From Methanosarcinaceae archaeon (GTDB lineage Archaea; Halobacteriota; Methanosarcinia; Methanosarcinales; Methanosarcinaceae): a DNA stretch of 7,687 bases. Positions 6,806 through 7,687 of the stretch are shown piece by piece. The position numbers and the translations under genes are program-made. Each line of letters opens with the position of its first letter. The stretch's first letter is position 1. Below the pieces are notes generated by a model, which saw nothing but the letters and a program-made list of their open reading frames with translations, was not told the origin of the DNA and did not search any database. The stretch is taken from assembly GCA_028690255.1 (NCBI GenBank), contig JAQVBP010000109.1:1-7687 (forward strand), read 5' to 3'.

Positions 6806-6828
6806 GTTATGTTCAGTTAAACATATCG
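6806..6828. promoter_or_regulatory. Inverted-repeat candidate operator, distal copy
   Basis: TATGTT (6808-6813) and AACATA (6820-6825) form a perfect 6-bp dyad with a 6-nt spacer. It lies about 20 bases inside the predicted fmd transcript. The right arm, read on the minus strand, is CGATATGTTTA, an 11-mer found again at the proximal copy (6507-6517). The left arm GTTATGTTCA recurs as its complement at 6614-6623. Confidence 0.5.
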
Positions 6829-6868
6829 ACTGATACGGATTTTGCTTTTCGAATAGTATATTGAGATC

Positions 6869-6878
6869 TTTTATAAAA
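6869..6878 (-). promoter_or_regulatory. Candidate TATA box of the fmd operon
   Basis: TTTTATAAAA is the best archaeal TATA-like element upstream of fmdE on the minus strand. It would place the transcription start near 6847-6851 and give a leader of about 410 nt, long but not unusual for Methanosarcina. The box is a perfect palindrome, so it could also act rightward, but no gene lies there to receive it. A weaker AT-rich element, ATATAC, lies near 6855-6860. Chosen by eye, without mapped start sites. Confidence 0.4.
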
Positions 6879-6904
6879 TTATCGTTGGAAAATTAACATT
6901 ACCA

Positions 6905-6967
6905 ATAAAAAAAGCAAGTATACAGGTAAATAAAAAAGTTATTTCTAATAGGGCACATTACATGCCC
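6905..6967 (-). terminator. Probable terminator of the pilin-like gene
   Basis: Immediately after the TGA stop at 6971-6969, the minus strand has a perfect 5-bp stem with a 7-nt loop (GGGCA at 6951-6955, TGCCC at 6963-6967). Two T-tracts follow, T6 at 6937-6932 and T7 at 6913-6907. Archaeal termination depends mainly on such oligo-T tracts. This would keep transcription of the pilin-like gene from running into the fmd leader. Confidence 0.55.
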
Positions 6968-6968
6968 G

Positions 6969-7687
6969 TCACTTCAGGGGCGGGTAATTGACAATGGCTT
7001 TTTCTTTGGCAAGCCTGACCCTTCTGTCTCTATCAATAAGAGTGACAGTAATTTCAGAGCCGGCCTTAAAAGCGTAATTATCCGTGGTGTCCTCGGTTTC
7101 ATTGACCTTTACGCTCACACTTGAATACTCCCCTTTCTTGGGGCTGTTCTTTCCATTAAGGATCAGGCGCTCTCCGGCAGTCCAGACTTCGTCCTCTAGC
7201 ATCTGCTGGTTATTTTTCAGGTATTTCTTGTTTTTTCCTGCTGGAGTCAGATCGGCATAGGTGACAAAAGTTTCTCCTTTTATTGCCTGGTCCCCATTAG
7301 CCACGGAACCATTGTAAGCATTTCCATAGCCTGTTATCAGGATGGAGGTGGACTCAAGTGCAAGAGGAGTTCCCCCACGATGTACCAGAATTATCCGGTT
7401 TTCATCGAACGATACACTTTTTGTTCCAATACAGGTAAGACCCCCTTCCGCCAGTTCGATTTCTATACAGGCTCCGACAGGGTCCAGGCCCCCGGCCAGA
7501 AAACTTTTAGATCCACAGATGCCAAAAGCCCCCGCAGCTACCACAACTGCAAAGCTTACAACCAGCAGTAAAATAAGAAGAGTCCCAATCAAAGGACTTA
7601 ATGCTTCCGTAGAAGCTTTTAGTGAAATATTGGATTTTATATTGGATTTTATATTGGATTTTATATTGGATTTTATATTGGATTTTA
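6969..7687 (-). CDS. Type IV pilin-like secreted protein, 5' end outside the window
   Basis: This is the C-terminal part of an archaeal pilin-like protein (Pilin_N/DUF1628 type), probably exported and anchored or assembled at the cell surface. Seen: a class III signal-peptide-like region, K-A-S-T-E-A-L-S-P-L-I-G-T-L-L, encoded by about 7619-7575, followed by one strongly hydrophobic helix of about 20 residues ending GAFG. Then comes an extracellular beta-rich domain with the typical ILVHRGGTPLALE stretch and a final DRDRRVRLAKE strand. Three cysteines lie near the N-terminal part of the domain. The last in-frame codon that could start it inside the window is TTG at 7592, but that would cut the LSPLIGTLL motif in half. 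The frame stays open through a tandem repeat encoding K-S-N-I units to the window edge, so I treat the gene as 5'-partial. It is co-oriented with fmd but separated by a terminator and about 530 bases. Specific function unknown. Confidence 0.75.
   Translation of the reverse strand, partial: KSNIKSNIKSNIKSNIKSNISLKASTEALSPLIGTLLILLLVVSFAVVVAAGAFGICGSKSFLAGGLDPVGACIEIELAEGGLTCIGTKSVSFDENRIILVHRGGTPLALESTSILITGYGNAYNGSVANGDQAIKGETFVTYADLTPAGKNKKYLKNNQQMLEDEVWTAGERLILNGKNSPKKGEYSSVSVKVNETEDTTDNYAFKAGSEITVTLIDRDRRVRLAKEKAIVNYPPLK
7627..7687. repeat. Perfect 12-bp tandem repeat, at least five copies
   Basis: The unit ATATTGGATTTT (plus strand) occurs five times without a mismatch, at 7627, 7639, 7651, 7663 and 7675, and continues off the window. 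Read on the minus strand in frame with the pilin-like gene it encodes the tetrapeptide K-S-N-I per unit, placed just before the signal-peptide cleavage region. A unit of 12 bp keeps the frame when copies are gained or lost. The total copy number cannot be seen here. Confidence 0.95.

Larger units (their letters stand above)
6436..6868 (-). other. Long untranslated leader between the promoter and fmdE
   Basis: No convincing gene lies here. A 117-codon open frame on the plus strand (6511-6864) has no ribosome site and runs through the hairpins and dyads, so it is not counted. Contents seen: the two dyads, intermediate half-sites, the G+C-rich fold, an 8-bp direct repeat TCTGAATT at 6452-6459 and 6465-6472, and the fmdE ribosome site AGAGGT just before 6435. 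Confidence 0.6.

Noticed and set aside
6511..6864. A 117-codon open frame on the plus strand upstream of fmdE
   Set aside because: No Shine-Dalgarno site precedes it, the translated sequence is unlike any family I know, and it runs through the dyads and hairpins of the fmd leader.
6901..6940. The A-rich runs before the fmd promoter as a rightward promoter or origin-like element
   Set aside because: They are explained better as T-tracts of the pilin gene terminator on the minus strand, and no rightward gene follows.
7627..7687. Short regular repeats as a CRISPR array
   Set aside because: The 12-bp units are contiguous with no spacers and in frame with a coding sequence, so this is a simple tandem repeat.

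Overview
The window looks like a piece of a methanogenic archaeon chromosome, most likely Methanosarcina or a close relative. Six consecutive genes on the minus strand form a complete molybdenum-type formylmethanofuran dehydrogenase operon in the order fmdE-fmdF-fmdA-fmdC-fmdD-fmdB (positions 6435 down to 514). This is the arrangement known from Methanosarcina barkeri. The genes are G+C-rich with strong Shine-Dalgarno sites, as expected for a highly expressed methanogenesis operon. The flanks are A+T-rich and hold short G+C-rich hairpins.

Layout from the transcription side (right to left): 6969-7687 is the 5'-truncated end of a secreted type IV pilin-like protein. Its reading frame runs into a perfect 12-bp tandem repeat at the window edge. 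It is followed by a hairpin and T-tract terminator (about 6905-6967). The stretch 6436-6904 holds a candidate TATA box (6869-6878) and then a long leader of about 410 nt before fmdE. Inside that leader are repeated TATGTT/AACATA dyads, which are candidate operators, and a compact G+C-rich fold with pseudoknot-like pairing (6719-6784). The six fmd genes follow with gaps of only 19, 2, 4, 10 and 1 nt. After fmdB come a hairpin (467-504), a run of 14 oligo-T tracts on the transcribed strand (272-429) that probably ends the transcript, and about 260 bases with small dyads but no gene I can recognise.

How the genes work together: FmdB and FmdD together make the molybdopterin catalytic unit that interconverts CO2 and formate. 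FmdA is the binuclear metal amidohydrolase that interconverts formate plus methanofuran and formylmethanofuran. FmdC is the beta-helical scaffold and FmdF is the polyferredoxin that wires electrons to FmdB. FmdE is an accessory protein with a C-terminal zinc ribbon and an atypical N-terminal metal motif. The complex catalyses the first step of methanogenesis from CO2, or the last oxidative step when methyl groups are oxidised.

The core operon is well understood. The least explained parts are the leader upstream of fmdE (dyads and fold), the in-frame 12-bp repeat in the pilin-like gene, the altered metal motif of FmdE, and the structured flank at 1-262. I see no evidence of an entirely new multi-gene system.
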